NCBI GenBank assembly: GCA_027489035.1
Contig: JAIYAN010000008.1
Span: 47,375-111,374 of the forward strand
Reading direction: 5' to 3'
DNA: 64,000 bases
From: Chitinophagaceae bacterium
GTDB lineage: Bacteria; Bacteroidota; Bacteroidia; Chitinophagales; Chitinophagaceae
Position numbers and translations under genes: made by a program. The notes beneath the pieces are model-generated. The model was not told the DNA's origin, did no database searches, and worked only from the letters and a program-made list of their open reading frames with translations. Positions 63,706-64,000 of this stretch are shown piece after piece (the stretch's first letter is position 1; every line of letters starts with the position of its first letter).

Positions 63706-63773
63706 AACGCGAAGGCGCGAAAACTTAGAAACACGAAGGCACTAAGGCACAAAGGCGCAAAGTTTTTTTGAAA
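63706..63773. repeat. Degenerate AAGGCGC/AAGGCAC short repeat tract
   Basis: Within 68 bases the word AAGGC followed by GC or AC occurs four times at irregular spacing, ending AAAGTTTTTTT. Such tracts are frequent between Bacteroidota genes. No hairpin is strong enough to be a clear terminator. Confidence 0.45.
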
Positions 63774-63973
63774 ACCAAGAAGCATTTATTTGAAAAATAC
63801 TTCCAACCTTAAACCATTAAACTATTAAACCAGCGCAGCGTTTTAAACTTTTTTTTCTAGTCACAAAGTTTTTTTGATTAAAGTGAGAAACAGAATGTGA
63901 ATGATGAAAAAAGTCAAAAGTCAATTTTCGCTCTCGTTCTCATTTTCGCTCTGACTTTTTGAACCTCTTGTAG

Positions 63974-63996
63974 ACACCGGCTTGGAAACCGGCGCC
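63974..63996. repeat. REP-like element at the right end
   Basis: ACACCGGCTTGGAAACCGGCGCC has arms CCGG at both ends and is the reverse complement of the 60567 element with small changes. The window ends just after it. Confidence 0.55.
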
Positions 63997-64000
63997 AAAA

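Overview
The window looks like chromosomal DNA of an A+T-rich member of the Bacteroidota, probably near Chitinophagales or Saprospirales. The grounds are a T9SS type-B sorting protein, a TonB-dependent receptor, a DUF5916-type outer-membrane protein, many small secreted or lipoprotein genes, and promoter -7 boxes of the Bacteroidota form TAnnTTTG. I see no rRNA, tRNA, CRISPR array or intact insertion sequence.

Layout. 1-6.05 kb: poorly known membrane and secreted proteins and a periplasmic transglutaminase-like protein. 6.1-9.7 kb: a salvage unit with outer-membrane receptor, PnuC-type transporter and NadR-type enzyme. 9.85-28.2 kb: an accessory, defence-like region. It holds a HEPN protein beside a frameshifted helix-turn-helix-like gene; an HNH / HIT / NUDIX / PLD-helicase-DUF3427-S24 operon; a stand-alone receiver and an SbcCD-like pair, lying between two copies of a decayed sequence; a retron with a recognisable ncRNA, reverse transcriptase and two unrecognised partners; a WYL regulator; and several broken small genes. 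28.2-36.5 kb: lipoproteins and large surface proteins with Ig-like or fibronectin-like repeats.

36.5-50.0 kb is the most unusual block, a compact run on the minus strand. It encodes an Hsp70/actin-fold ATPase, a signal-peptide/TM/coiled-coil protein carrying a nine-base C tract, an 1861-residue protein joining a SEDS-like (FtsW/RodA) membrane domain to a penicillin-binding transpeptidase, two small membrane proteins, an Ig-like protein with a barrel-like C-terminus, and probably a repeat lipoprotein. Together these suggest an envelope-spanning peptidoglycan-synthesis machine with cytoplasmic ATPase control. I do not recognise it as a described system.

50-57.9 kb: secreted proteins, a CAP-domain lipoprotein, a possible structured RNA with its own promoter, and a tandem duplication of a small two-gene cassette. 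57.9-64 kb: several families of intergenic palindromes, a VWA protein, a caspase-like protein, a PfkB-family sugar kinase and a YciO-type protein.

Gene decay is a theme. Two neighbouring genes have in-frame TAA stops, one gene has a one-base deletion in an A run, and a duplicated pair (fibronectin-repeat lipoprotein plus cysteine-rich lipoprotein) has lost the opposite member at each locus.
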